Positions 1-7,426 of a stretch of 16,096 bases of DNA are shown piece by piece. The notes under the pieces were generated by a model that saw only the letters and a list, made by a program, of their open reading frames with translations, made no database searches and was not told where the DNA came from. Position 1 is the first letter of the stretch. The number at the start of each line of letters is the position of its first letter. The position numbers and the translations under genes are program-made. Source of the DNA: MWBF01 sp964614645 (GTDB taxonomy: Bacteria; Chloroflexota; Anaerolineae; CG2-30-64-16); contig CAZTMA010000127.1 of the NCBI GenBank assembly GCA_964614645.1, positions 1-16,096 on the forward strand, read 5' to 3'.

Positions 1-53
1 GGTTCCAGTTGAGGACACGGGTGTGGCTCCTAAGTGTGGTGCGGATGCACGCG

Positions 54-941
54 CTATCCCTTCAGGCCGGTCAGGGTGATGCCCTGGACGAACAGGCGCT
101 GGCCGAGGAAGAAGATGATGAGGACGGGCAGCAGCACGACCGTCGAGGCGGCCATCAGCTCCTGCCACTCCACCGAGTACTGCTCGCGGAAGTACTGCAG
201 GCCTACCTGGAGGGTGTACAGCCGCTCGCTCCGCAGGTAGAGCAGCGGGCCAAAGAAGTCATTCCACGTCAGCAGGAAGGTGAAGATCGCGACGGTGGTC
301 AGCGCGGGCTTGGACAGCGGCAGGATGATGCGCCACCAGATGCCCGGATGCGAGCAGCCGTCGATCAGCGCAGCGTCGCTCAGCTCACTCGGGATGCCCA
401 GGAAGAACTGGCGCAACAGGAAGATGTAGAATGCGCCGCCGAAGAACCAGGGCACCGTGAGCGGCAGGAAGGTGTTGACCCAGCCGATCTTGGAATAGAC
501 GACGTAGACCGGGATCATCGTCACCTGGCCGGGCAGCATCATCGTGCCGATGAGGATGAGGAACCAGATGTTGCGTCCCGGCCAGCGGAGCCGTGCAAAT
601 GCGTAGGCCACCATCGATGCGCTCAGCACCGCGCCGATGACCGGGATGACGGAGGTGATGAGCGAGTTGCGCAGGAACAGCAGGAACGGGATGCGCGTCA
701 GCGCGTTGGGATAGTTCTCCCAAATGGGTGGGATCGGCACCCACACCGTCGGCACGGCGAAGACCTGCTGGTCGCTCTTGAGCGAGGTGCTGATCATCCA
801 GAACAGCGGCATCAGGAAGGAGAGCGCGCCGGTCCAGAGGATGATCGTGACGAGAAGGCTCCATGCGCGGTCCTGGAACTTGCGTCCCTTCCAGACGGGC
901 ACGGCCTTGGCGGGAGTTGCCTGCATCTCGGACGTTGCCAT
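54..941 (-). CDS. ABC sugar transporter permease, MalG-like
   Basis: Inner-membrane subunit of a carbohydrate ABC importer (CUT1 type, 295 aa, a normal family length). It has about six hydrophobic segments, beginning near residues 27-50, after a short cytoplasmic N-terminus. The cytoplasmic EAA loop that docks the ATPase lies at about residues 186-208; it reads SDAALIDG followed by an I-LP ending, so the first Glu of the EAA core is replaced by Asp. The start was set at the ATG preceded by GGGAGAG about 9 nt upstream; an upstream in-frame start would add 18 residues overlapping the preceding gene. The stop of the MalF-like gene ends one base before this ATG, so the two are almost certainly translationally coupled and form the permease heterodimer. 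No ATPase gene follows before the window edge. Confidence 0.93.
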   Translation of the reverse strand: MATSEMQATPAKAVPVWKGRKFQDRAWSLLVTIILWTGALSFLMPLFWMISTSLKSDQQVFAVPTVWVPIPPIWENYPNALTRIPFLLFLRNSLITSVIPVIGAVLSASMVAYAFARLRWPGRNIWFLILIGTMMLPGQVTMIPVYVVYSKIGWVNTFLPLTVPWFFGGAFYIFLLRQFFLGIPSELSDAALIDGCSHPGIWWRIILPLSKPALTTVAIFTFLLTWNDFFGPLLYLRSERLYTLQVGLQYFREQYSVEWQELMAASTVVLLPVLIIFFLGQRLFVQGITLTGLKG

Positions 942-942
942 C

Positions 943-1887
943 TTACACAACTCTCCCTTCGTCGCCGCCCTCGTAATAGACCCAGCGCTGCGCAAAGCGG
1001 AACTGAATGATGGTCAGCCCCAGGATGATAATGAAAAGGATCCACGCGAGCGCGGATGCATAGCCCATCTTGAGCTCGTTGAAGGCGCGCTGATAGAGGT
1101 AGAGGACGTAGAAGAGCAGCGAATCACGCTGGCCGCCGCCTGCGCCTCCGCCCCAGACGTAAGCCTGGGTGAACACCTGGAAGGAGCCGATGGTGCTGGT
1201 AATCATCGTAAACAGGATGGTCGGCGAGAGAATGGGCAGCGTGATATGCCGGAAGCGCCGCCATGCGCTCGCACCGTCGATCTCCGCGGCTTCGAGCAGC
1301 GATTGCGGCACGCCCTGGAGCCCTGCCAGGTAAATGATCATCGTGCCGCCGATGCCCCACAGACTCATGATGATGAGGGCAGGTTTCGACCATTCTGCGC
1401 TGTTCAGCCACGGCGGCCCCTGAATGCCGAACCAGCTCAACGCGATGTTGATCAATCCGAATTTGGGATTGAGGATCCAGAGCCACAGCATGGCGCTGGC
1501 CACGCCGGAGACAACAGAAGGAAGGTAGTAAATCGTGCGCAGGAGCGAACGCCCCGCGACGCGCTGGTTCATCAACACCGCCACGATCAGGCCGCTGGTG
1601 ATGGTCAGCGGGACGACGAACACAGCATAGTAGGCCGTATTGTACAGGCTCGTGAGGAATTTGGGATCGTTGAGGAACAGAATGCGATAGTTGGTCAGGC
1701 CGAGCCACCGAGGGGGCGTCGTCACCTGGAAGGAGGTGAAACTGTAATAGAACGACAGCAGAATCGGCCCGGCGGTAAAGACCAGGAAGCCGATGATCCA
1801 GGGCGCAGCCATCAGGTAGCCTACTGCGGCTTCGCGCCAGTATCCTTTGCTGTGGCCGCGGAACAGTCGTTGGGTGAATGCGGACAT
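943..1887 (-). CDS. ABC sugar transporter permease, MalF-like
   Basis: Inner-membrane permease (314 aa), partner of the downstream MalG-like protein. The first membrane segment is at about residues 22-50, preceded by a basic cytoplasmic tail. The EAA loop is well conserved at about residues 199-218 (EAAEIDGAS, ending in TLP). A glycine-rich loop (WGGGAGGGQ) at about 245-253 lies in the last periplasmic region, where such permeases face the binding protein. The chosen ATG follows AAGGA by 8 nt. A longer in-frame reading would start inside the palindromic repeat upstream and add 25 residues without membrane-protein character, so it was rejected. The gene is separated from the binding-protein gene by a 127-bp nested palindrome, which may lower permease expression relative to the binding protein. 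Confidence 0.93.
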   Translation of the reverse strand: MSAFTQRLFRGHSKGYWREAAVGYLMAAPWIIGFLVFTAGPILLSFYYSFTSFQVTTPPRWLGLTNYRILFLNDPKFLTSLYNTAYYAVFVVPLTITSGLIVAVLMNQRVAGRSLLRTIYYLPSVVSGVASAMLWLWILNPKFGLINIALSWFGIQGPPWLNSAEWSKPALIIMSLWGIGGTMIIYLAGLQGVPQSLLEAAEIDGASAWRRFRHITLPILSPTILFTMITSTIGSFQVFTQAYVWGGGAGGGQRDSLLFYVLYLYQRAFNELKMGYASALAWILFIIILGLTIIQFRFAQRWVYYEGGDEGRVV

Positions 1888-1919
1888 CGCATCGTCCTTA
1901 TGATAGAGCAGGGTTACTA

Positions 1920-2046
1920 CCTCACCCCCCGACCCCCTCTCCGGAAGTGCAAAAAACGGCACTTCCGGAGACGGGGAGACGTGCAGAAATCCCCCCTCTC
2001 CTGAGAAGCATCGTTTCGCTTCTCAGGAGAGGGGCATGGGGTGAGG
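1920..2046. repeat. 127-bp nested palindromic element (MITE-like)
   Basis: This element fills the gap between the binding-protein and MalF-like genes. Its ends are imperfect terminal inverted repeats of 21-23 bp, beginning CCTCACCCC and ending GGGGTGAGG. Inside are two hairpins: 1939-1950 pairs perfectly with 1959-1970 (12 bp, extendable outward with one mismatch), and 1993-2009 pairs perfectly with 2018-2034 (17 bp). Neither hairpin is followed by a T-run on the transcribed strand, so these are unlikely to be simple intrinsic terminators. No transposase is present. CCTCACCCC-type repeats are, to my knowledge, common in Chloroflexota, but I could not search for copies. Confidence 0.8.
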
Positions 2047-2054
2047 CCGTCTTG

Positions 2055-3449
2055 CTAATGCGTGGCCAGGAAGTTCTCGATTTCCTGGTCTACTGCGGCC
2101 TGAGCATCAGCGATGGCCTGTTCCGGCGTCTTCACGCCATCCCAGACCTCCTGGAAGGCCGTGATGAGCGGATTGTACCAGGTCGGCGCCTCGAGTACGA
2201 ACTTGCGGCTCTTGGTGACCTTCATGCTCTCCAATACCACGTCCCAACCAGGGATGCTGGAGAGCTGCGGGTCCTGGGCCGCTTCCACGCGCGCCGGCAT
2301 CCAGCCAGATGCGACTGCCCACTTGAGCTGCGTTTCCTTCTCCGTCATGAACTTGATGAAGGCCCACGCGCCATCGGGATTCTTCGCGCCGGTCGGGATT
2401 TCGAGATCGAAGCCCGCGCCCCAGGAGGCCGGTTCCTTATTGTAGGGGATCATCGCGGCGCCCCAGTTCATATCGGGCGCATACTCCTGCAGGCTGGCGA
2501 TGAAGTCCTGCACCTGGACGATCATCGCGACCTGGCCGCTGATGAACGGGTCCTGCGCGCCTGAGCCGAAGCTGCTGGCGAAGTTGTCGAGGTTCTCCTT
2601 GCCATAGTGGTCAACCCACTGCTTGTACCAGACCGCGGTCTCAACGACCTCCGGCGTGTCGATGTTGACCTTGCCGGCCTCGTCCACGACCTCGGTGCCG
2701 TTGCTGAAGACGAACGGCATGACCCAGGCGTTGCCCCAGAAGGGGTTGAACCCGACTTGCGTCAGTTCGCCCGCATCATTCTTTTTGTCCAGCTTCTGGG
2801 CGTAGTCGAACAGCTCATCCCAGGTCGTCGGCGGCTTGTCGGGATCCAGCCCGGCCTCGGTGAACTTATCCTTGTTGTAGAACAGCACACGGGTGTCAGG
2901 GCCGAAGGGGATGCCCCAGGTCTCGCCCTGCCATTGGACGTCCTTCTGCGGGTATTCCCAGAAGACGGACATATCGAAGCTATCTGCCTCGATGTACGGA
3001 TCGAGCGCGATGACCTGCTTCGCCTCGGCCCGCTGGCCGGCGCGGGTCTGGTCGGCCATGATGACATCCGGCGGGTCGCCGGCGGCCACTGCGGCCAGGA
3101 ATTTCTGGTCATAGGTCCAGAAGTCGGTGTAGACCGGCTCAACGATGTACTGCGGGTTCGCCACGTTGAACTCGGAGATGAGGTTGTCGAAGATGTCGCG
3201 CGACGGGCCCGAGCCGAAGATGTGCCAGAAGGTGACTTTCGTCCGCTCCTGGGCTACGGCTTTCTCGACGACCTGGGTCTCAACGACCTTGACCTCTTTC
3301 TCGACGAGCTGCGTCTCGACGACCTTGACCTCTTTTTCGACAATCTGCGTCACAACCTGCGGCGCTGCCGGTGCGGCAGGGGTGGCGCAGGAGACCAGCA
3401 TGCTGGCGATAATCAGGATCGCAAGCACCAGTCCGATGGTGCGTTTCAT
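2055..3449 (-). CDS. ABC sugar-binding lipoprotein (extracellular family 1)
   Basis: Extracytoplasmic binding protein (464 aa) that captures the sugar and delivers it to the two permeases encoded downstream. The N-terminus is a lipoprotein signal peptide: MKRT, a hydrophobic core, then the lipobox LVSC with the lipidated Cys at residue 21. An Ala/Pro stretch (22-30) follows, then a 12-residue repeat in tandem (about residues 31-66, core VVETQ-VEKEVK), probably a helical or coiled spacer. The folded family-1 binding domain starts at about 70 (KVTFWHIFG) and shows the usual features, such as GDPPDVI and GIPFGPDTRVLFYNKD. An AAGGAGGG ribosome site 6 nt upstream fixes the start. The binding-protein, MalF, MalG order is typical of CUT1 importers. 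Sequence alone does not show which sugar is bound. Confidence 0.95.
   Translation of the reverse strand: MKRTIGLVLAILIIASMLVSCATPAAPAAPQVVTQIVEKEVKVVETQLVEKEVKVVETQVVEKAVAQERTKVTFWHIFGSGPSRDIFDNLISEFNVANPQYIVEPVYTDFWTYDQKFLAAVAAGDPPDVIMADQTRAGQRAEAKQVIALDPYIEADSFDMSVFWEYPQKDVQWQGETWGIPFGPDTRVLFYNKDKFTEAGLDPDKPPTTWDELFDYAQKLDKKNDAGELTQVGFNPFWGNAWVMPFVFSNGTEVVDEAGKVNIDTPEVVETAVWYKQWVDHYGKENLDNFASSFGSGAQDPFISGQVAMIVQVQDFIASLQEYAPDMNWGAAMIPYNKEPASWGAGFDLEIPTGAKNPDGAWAFIKFMTEKETQLKWAVASGWMPARVEAAQDPQLSSIPGWDVVLESMKVTKSRKFVLEAPTWYNPLITAFQEVWDGVKTPEQAIADAQAAVDQEIENFLATH
3261..3362 (-). repeat. 36-bp tandem repeat inside the binding-protein linker
   Basis: About 2.8 copies of a 36-bp unit, encoding the 12-residue repeat that links the lipid anchor to the binding domain. 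The first two units (3261-3296 and 3297-3332) differ at only a few bases; the third is shorter and more diverged. The repeat is in frame, so copy-number change would lengthen or shorten the spacer without breaking the protein. Confidence 0.8.
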
Positions 3450-3546
3450 GGCATTCCCTCCTTGGATGTAACCGAATGTAAACTAGGAGCGACGTTGCTG
3501 GCTGGTTGTGGCGGTCACAGACTCGGGATGTGCTTCTCCTCCTTCC
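3450..3546 (-). other. 97-bp gap between regulator and binding-protein gene, no clear promoter
   Basis: The gap holds the strong AAGGAGGG ribosome site (3456-3463) of the binding-protein gene. I see no good -35/-10 pair, no hairpin with a T-run, and no copy of the palindrome found at 5870-5891. A weak TACATT-like -10 exists without a matching -35. Either the importer genes are read through from the oxidoreductase promoter, or the promoter is of an unfamiliar type. Confidence 0.5.
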
Positions 3547-4755
3547 TCAGGTTATAGCCGCGGTCGCGGGATGGACCTCCCTGGGGTCTGCATAGCCCGC
3601 ACCGCATGATGCGCGCACGATCAGCTCGACGGGCAGTACGTGTTCGCGCTCGACGGGTTCGCCGTCCAGCAGCCGGATCAGGGCCTCCGCGGCACAGACA
3701 CCGATCGCGTACGGGTTCTGGCGGACGGTGGTCAGCGGCGGCGTGACGAGCGAGGCGACTGCATCGTCATCGCACCCGACGAGCGCCAGGTCTGCCGGGA
3801 TGCGCAGGCCCAGCGCGCGGCACGCGTCGAACACCTCGAGTGCAATCAGGTCATTGCACGCAATGAGCGCGGTGGGGCGGTCGGGTCGCGCCAGGAAGCC
3901 CTGTATGGCGCGGTTGTCGAACTCGGAGAGATCGGGCGTCGTGCGCTTGAGCACCTCGATCTCCCGCAGGAACGGTAGCAGGCCCTGGAAGACCAGGCCC
4001 GGTTCCGGCGTGATGCCGGCCTCTTCGAGCGCCTGGCGATAGCCCTGTAGCCGGTGGGCCACGGAAGAGACGTAGAGGTTGGGCCGGGTCACGAAGCCGA
4101 TGCGCGTATGGCCGAGCCGGATGAGGTGCTGCGCAGCGAGATAGCCGCACTGGACGTTGTCCGACACGACATATGGCAGCGTACAGGCCTCGAAGTAGCG
4201 GTCCACGAACACGATGGGCGCCTCGTCCGCGCACAGCTCGCGCAGCCCGATGTGCAGGTCTACCGCGTCCGCGGGCATGAGAATGAAGCCATCGGCGCGC
4301 TGCCCGTCCCACAGGTCGCGCAGGTATTTCTGTTCGACCGGAATCTGGTTGCCCGCGTTGGCGAGGATCAGGTTGTAGCCGTGCTGCGCCGCGACGGACT
4401 CGGCCCCGGTCACGAGGTGCATCAGGAACGTGTCGCGCATCTCCGGCCCGATGAGCGCCAGGTTGCCGGTGCGCGGGCGGGCCGCCTGCCGTGTGCGGGG
4501 AGGCTGTCCCACGAAGCGGGAGACAAATGTGCCGCTCCCCGCGACGGCTTCTACCAGCCTGTCGGCCTTGAGCAGCTCGAGCGCGTGGCGCACGGTGGGC
4601 CGGCTGACGTTGAGCGCGGCGGCCAGCTCGAACTCCGAGGGCAGCGCCGCGCCTGCGGCATACGCGCCTTCGGTGATGCGTTGCTTAAGGTAAACCGCCA
4701 CCTGCCGATAGATCGGCTCAGCCTGGCTGCGGTCCGGCTTGAAATCGGTCATCAT
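3547..4755 (-). CDS. Transcriptional regulator, GntR DNA-binding domain fused to LacI-type sensor
   Basis: A 402-aa one-component regulator. Residues about 13-81 are a GntR winged helix-turn-helix, with EPIYRQVA at the start, LPSEFELAAALNVSRPTVRHAL across the helices and GSGTFV in the wing. Residues about 97-390 are a periplasmic-binding-protein-like sensor as in LacI/GalR repressors, with GFVTRP, ACNDLIALEVF and LALVGCDDD visible. This layout is the one known from the arabinose repressor AraR of Bacillus; it should bind DNA as a dimer and release it on binding a sugar. It sits 28 bp after the oxidoreductase gene, most likely in the same transcript. The start is ATGATG with only a weak AGG 8 nt upstream of the first ATG; the second ATG would remove one residue. 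The plausible target is the palindrome at 5870-5891, which would make it autoregulated. Confidence 0.9.
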   Translation of the reverse strand: MMTDFKPDRSQAEPIYRQVAVYLKQRITEGAYAAGAALPSEFELAAALNVSRPTVRHALELLKADRLVEAVAGSGTFVSRFVGQPPRTRQAARPRTGNLALIGPEMRDTFLMHLVTGAESVAAQHGYNLILANAGNQIPVEQKYLRDLWDGQRADGFILMPADAVDLHIGLRELCADEAPIVFVDRYFEACTLPYVVSDNVQCGYLAAQHLIRLGHTRIGFVTRPNLYVSSVAHRLQGYRQALEEAGITPEPGLVFQGLLPFLREIEVLKRTTPDLSEFDNRAIQGFLARPDRPTALIACNDLIALEVFDACRALGLRIPADLALVGCDDDAVASLVTPPLTTVRQNPYAIGVCAAEALIRLLDGEPVEREHVLPVELIVRASCGAGYADPREVHPATAAIT

Positions 4756-4783
4756 CGTGTTTGCCTGTGTCTGGCGGATTCAC

Positions 4784-5836
4784 TCACAGGTGCTTGTGCA
4801 GATATGCCTGCACATCGACGGGCGCGTGCGTGTGCGCCGACTCGATCGCGGCGAACAGCAGCGCGGCGCACTGGATGTTGTCGTCCAGGTGGTTGGGCGG
4901 CGGCGGCCCGCCGGCCAACCAATCGCAGAACAGCTCGGCCAGCCACGCGTTCATCCAGGCGGGCTGTTCGAGCAGCGGCAGGGGCTCCGCGACCGGCGCG
5001 CCGTCCGGCCCGGTGCGCAGCACGCGCAACTGCCGCCGGTCCAGCTCGAGCGTGCCGTCCTCGCACTCGGCGCGCAGGTAGTCGTTGCCCCATCCGTTCA
5101 TCGTGGTGGCATTGGCCTTCGCGCCCTCGTACGCGCAGGGCACGCCGTTGGTCATGGTCAGGTTGATGAGCGCGGTGCTGTCGCCCGCGTACTCCCCCCA
5201 GGGTGGATTCCAGGTGGTCGCGTAGACCGTCTGCCCGTCTGCGCCGGTCAGCGCGCGCAGGATGTCGAAATGGTGGACGGTGCCCTCGACGAGCAGCGGG
5301 TCGGGGATGCGGTGGCGGAACTCGCCCCAGGAGCCAAACTTGCGGCAGTTGTGCGTGAAGCGGTGCACCACGTAGTTGAGCCGCCCATACCGGCCGCTCT
5401 TGATCGCGGCCTCGAGCGACTGCTTGTCCTGGTCGAACCGGTGGCTCATGGTGACGGCCATCTTCTTGCCCGCCGCGTGCACCTTGTGGTAGATGCGCGC
5501 ACAGCCCTCCATGGTGTCTGCGATGGGCTTCTCCGAGAGGATGTGCAGGTCATGGGCCAGGGCCGCATCCACGACGCCTTCGTGGTACGCGGGCGGGACC
5601 ACGACGATGATGAAGTCGGCGGGGTTCTCGTCCAGCGCGCGGTTCAGGTCGGCGTAGCAGCGATCAGCGTGCAGGCCGAGGTGTTGTTGCGCGTTGAGCA
5701 GGGCGTCGGCAGCCAGGTCAACTGCGGCGACGGGCCGGGCCTTGCCCAGCTCGGTTAATCGGGGGAGGAATAAGCGGCACCAGTAGGCGCCGAACCCCCC
5801 TGTGCCGACGATGATATAGCGGAGCGGATCGGCCAT
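4784..5836 (-). CDS. Gfo/Idh/MocA family NAD(P)-dependent oxidoreductase
   Basis: A predicted cytoplasmic sugar or cyclitol dehydrogenase (350 aa, normal length). The N-terminal Rossmann fold carries the dinucleotide-binding GTGGFG at residues 11-16, and the family's EKP motif is at 102-104, where the Lys normally contacts substrate and cofactor. The C-terminal alpha/beta domain has GTVHHFDILRALTG at about 185-198; H188 and D191 fit the conserved H-x-x-D catalytic pair. The ATG was chosen because CTGGAGGG lies 7 nt upstream; an in-frame start 16 codons earlier falls inside the operator palindrome and lacks a ribosome site. It is the first gene after the promoter at 5897-5925, followed by the regulator gene. 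Members of this family oxidise many sugars, some act as glycosidases or epimerases, and the substrate here is unknown. Confidence 0.92.
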   Translation of the reverse strand: MADPLRYIIVGTGGFGAYWCRLFLPRLTELGKARPVAAVDLAADALLNAQQHLGLHADRCYADLNRALDENPADFIIVVVPPAYHEGVVDAALAHDLHILSEKPIADTMEGCARIYHKVHAAGKKMAVTMSHRFDQDKQSLEAAIKSGRYGRLNYVVHRFTHNCRKFGSWGEFRHRIPDPLLVEGTVHHFDILRALTGADGQTVYATTWNPPWGEYAGDSTALINLTMTNGVPCAYEGAKANATTMNGWGNDYLRAECEDGTLELDRRQLRVLRTGPDGAPVAEPLPLLEQPAWMNAWLAELFCDWLAGGPPPPNHLDDNIQCAALLFAAIESAHTHAPVDVQAYLHKHL

Positions 5837-5869
5837 GATCGCCCTCCAGGGGATTGCGGAGATGCATGT

Positions 5870-5891
5870 TGACAGGTCAGCCAACCTGTCA
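5870..5891. promoter_or_regulatory. Candidate repressor operator, 8+8 bp perfect palindrome
   Basis: TGACAGGT and ACCTGTCA are perfect reverse complements separated by 6 bp. The site begins 5 bp downstream of the -10 element of the minus-strand promoter, so it should cover the transcription start. A bound dimer there would block transcription of the oxidoreductase and regulator genes. The GntR/LacI regulator encoded in the same unit is the natural candidate to bind it. I found no second copy by eye in the other gaps. Confidence 0.65.
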
Positions 5892-5896
5892 CATAC

Positions 5897-5925
5897 AGGA
5901 TAGTATAAACGGGGGGAGCTGTCAA
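5897..5925 (-). promoter_or_regulatory. Sigma-70-type promoter of the oxidoreductase-regulator unit
   Basis: Read on the minus strand, a perfect -35 TTGACA (5920-5925) is followed after exactly 17 bp by TATCCT (5897-5902) as -10, which matches 4 of 6 consensus positions. The start would fall near 5890, leaving an untranslated leader of about 55 nt before the ATG at 5836. It lies just after a terminator-like hairpin and just before a palindromic operator. Confidence 0.65.
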
Positions 5926-5940
5926 GTGTAGGAAAACGCT

Positions 5941-5973
5941 AGAGACCCGGTTTCTGCCAGAAACCGGGTCTCT
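5941..5973 (-). terminator. Candidate terminator hairpin
   Basis: A perfect 15-bp stem (AGAGACCCGGTTTCT and its complement) around a 3-base loop. On the minus strand it is followed within a few bases by AGCGTTTTCC, a short T-run. Its place downstream of the ceramidase-fold gene and directly before the next promoter fits termination of the upstream transcript. The same hairpin is also one end of a repeat element, so its termination role is inferred. Confidence 0.5.
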
Positions 5974-6061
5974 GCGATTGATAGCTCACGCAAAGTCGCA
6001 AAGAGCGCAAAGGTATTGAGCATCAAATCTTCGCGTACTTTGCGTGAGAAACTTGGTCTCT
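5941..6061. repeat. 121-bp composite inverted-repeat element
   Basis: Outer arms 5941-5955 and 6047-6061 are reverse complements at 13 of 15 positions. Nested inside are the perfect 15-bp hairpin at the left end and a second inverted repeat, CTCACGCAAAGT (5985-5996) with ACTTTGCGTGAG (6037-6048). The inner part contains the CGCAAAG motif also seen at 7344-7426. The right end overlaps the TAG stop of the ceramidase-fold gene. No coding capacity is seen. Confidence 0.75.
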
Positions 6062-7322
6062 ATCCCATCCCGAGCATGGCGATGGCGCGCTCGCGCACCC
6101 GCTCGAAACCGCCGGCAGCGACCATGAAGTGCCCGTAGAACTTATAGGCGTTGTCCACTTCGTAGCCGCCCTCGGCGTAGATTTCCGCCGGGGGCAGGTA
6201 GCCGATGTCGCCGTTGGCATAGCCGACGACGTACACGCGGGGGCCGGCGGCCGCGCGCAGTTCCACGGCCAGGCGGGAGAAAACCTCCGCGCTGACTGCG
6301 ACGAATGCGACCGGACCGATGCGCACGACCTGCACGTCCACCGGGATCGTGGTGAGCGCAGACCCCTCTGCGAGCAGCGCGAGCGTCTCCTGCCGCCAGT
6401 GGGCGTAGGCGCGGGACGCATGGTCATAGAACGTCGAGGCGGGGTCGAGCGCAGCCATCTCCCGCACGTACTCACCCTCCACCTCCGCGGCGGTCAGAAC
6501 GTCGAGCGGGAGGTCGAGCGTCACCAGCGCGCTTGTCAAGTCCGCGGTCTCGAAGGTCGCGGCCTGTGCCTGGAGCGCGTAGGACGCCAGGCTGCCGAGC
6601 CGCGCGCCGAGCTGCCGCATGACCGCGGCGTGCGGCGTCTGGGCCGGGGGGTTGACGTTGCCGCAGCCGCCCTGCGTGAACAGGCAGACCGGTTGGCCGG
6701 GGAGGTGCGCCTCGACGTGGCGCGCCGCGACCCCGGACATATCCCCGGAGATATGCCGGTTCTCGGACGACAGTGCGACGTTGTGCATGGCGTAGTTCGC
6801 CAACAGCGCCGCGTAGCTGCCGTCGCCGCGTTGGAAGCCCACAACCGGCAGCGCAGAGTCCGCATGGCTCCACGGGCCGGGCGGCCGCCGGTCCTGGCCG
6901 AGCGTGCAGCGGCCCTCGCCCACGCGCAGCGCCACGTCCTCCGCCGCGGCGATGGCCTCACGCGCCGCCTGGAGGAGATGTCCGGGGAGGGCGGCCATGT
7001 AGCCCCTGTCCATGTCGCCGCACCAGCGGAGGAACACGGTGGCCGGGCCGGAGTGGGTGTGGGTCGCGCTGAGGAGCACCTGGCGCGGGGCCAGCCCGAA
7101 CTCGGCTGCGAGTTGTTCGCGCACCTCGGCGGTCAGCTCGCGCGAGAAGCCGATGAGGTCCGCGTGCAGCCACAGCAGGCGTTCATCGCCTGTGGCGAGA
7201 TAGAGCGCCCGCGCGTACAGGTCGTCATACAGCCCGACCGACGGTCCCTGCCGTGCGGCAAACCCGGCCAGGTCTACCCCGACCGGCGGCGTAATCACCA
7301 CCCGGCTCGCACCGCATTTCAT
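6060..7322 (-). CDS. Ceramidase-fold hydrolase-like protein (neutral/alkaline ceramidase N-terminal family)
   Basis: A 420-aa protein resembling the N-terminal metal-binding domain of neutral/alkaline ceramidases. Visible hallmarks are HTHSGP at 88-93 (the first metal-ligand region), NYAMHNV with H180, ISGDMSG at 191-197, QGGCGNVNP at 217-225 and GYANGDIGYLPP at 367-378. It has no signal peptide and lacks the long C-terminal domain of true secreted ceramidases, so hydrolysis of ceramide is unlikely. Short members of this family are common beside glycan-degradation genes and are functionally unassigned; a zinc-dependent amide or ester hydrolase acting on a sugar derivative is a reasonable guess. 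The ATG follows GGAGGG by 7 nt. A 102-bp repeat-filled gap separates it from the aminotransferase gene upstream. Confidence 0.82.
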   Translation of the reverse strand: MKCGASRVVITPPVGVDLAGFAARQGPSVGLYDDLYARALYLATGDERLLWLHADLIGFSRELTAEVREQLAAEFGLAPRQVLLSATHTHSGPATVFLRWCGDMDRGYMAALPGHLLQAAREAIAAAEDVALRVGEGRCTLGQDRRPPGPWSHADSALPVVGFQRGDGSYAALLANYAMHNVALSSENRHISGDMSGVAARHVEAHLPGQPVCLFTQGGCGNVNPPAQTPHAAVMRQLGARLGSLASYALQAQAATFETADLTSALVTLDLPLDVLTAAEVEGEYVREMAALDPASTFYDHASRAYAHWRQETLALLAEGSALTTIPVDVQVVRIGPVAFVAVSAEVFSRLAVELRAAAGPRVYVVGYANGDIGYLPPAEIYAEGGYEVDNAYKFYGHFMVAAGGFERVRERAIAMLGMG

Positions 7323-7343
7323 GAGTGCCCTCCGTTGAATCTG

Positions 7344-7426
7344 AACCGCGAAGACGCAAAGAGCGCAAAGATTTACATAAATACATTCTTTCGTGTCGTC
7401 TTCGCGTACTTCGCGTCTTTGCGGTT
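7344..7426. repeat. CGCAAAG-type imperfect inverted repeat
   Basis: The two arms (7344-7370 and 7400-7426) are imperfect reverse complements built from AACCGC, GAAGACGCAAAG and GCGCAAAG motifs, with an AT-rich centre. The right end, GCGGTTA, supplies the TAA stop of the aminotransferase gene. The motif family also occurs inside the element at 5941-6061. Similar AACCGCAAAGACGCAAAG sequences are dispersed in many environmental bacterial genomes. Confidence 0.7.

Noticed and set aside
1..53. Possible feature downstream of the last permease
   Set aside because: Only 53 bp are available; no start, hairpin or motif can be supported.
1888..1962. Longer N-terminus for the MalF-like permease
   Set aside because: It would be encoded by part of the palindromic element and overlooks the AAGGA ribosome site before the ATG at 1887.
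1939..2034. Twin hairpins as an intrinsic terminator after the binding-protein gene
   Set aside because: No T-run follows either stem on the minus strand, and termination there would cut the permeases off from the binding protein; mRNA stabilisation fits better.
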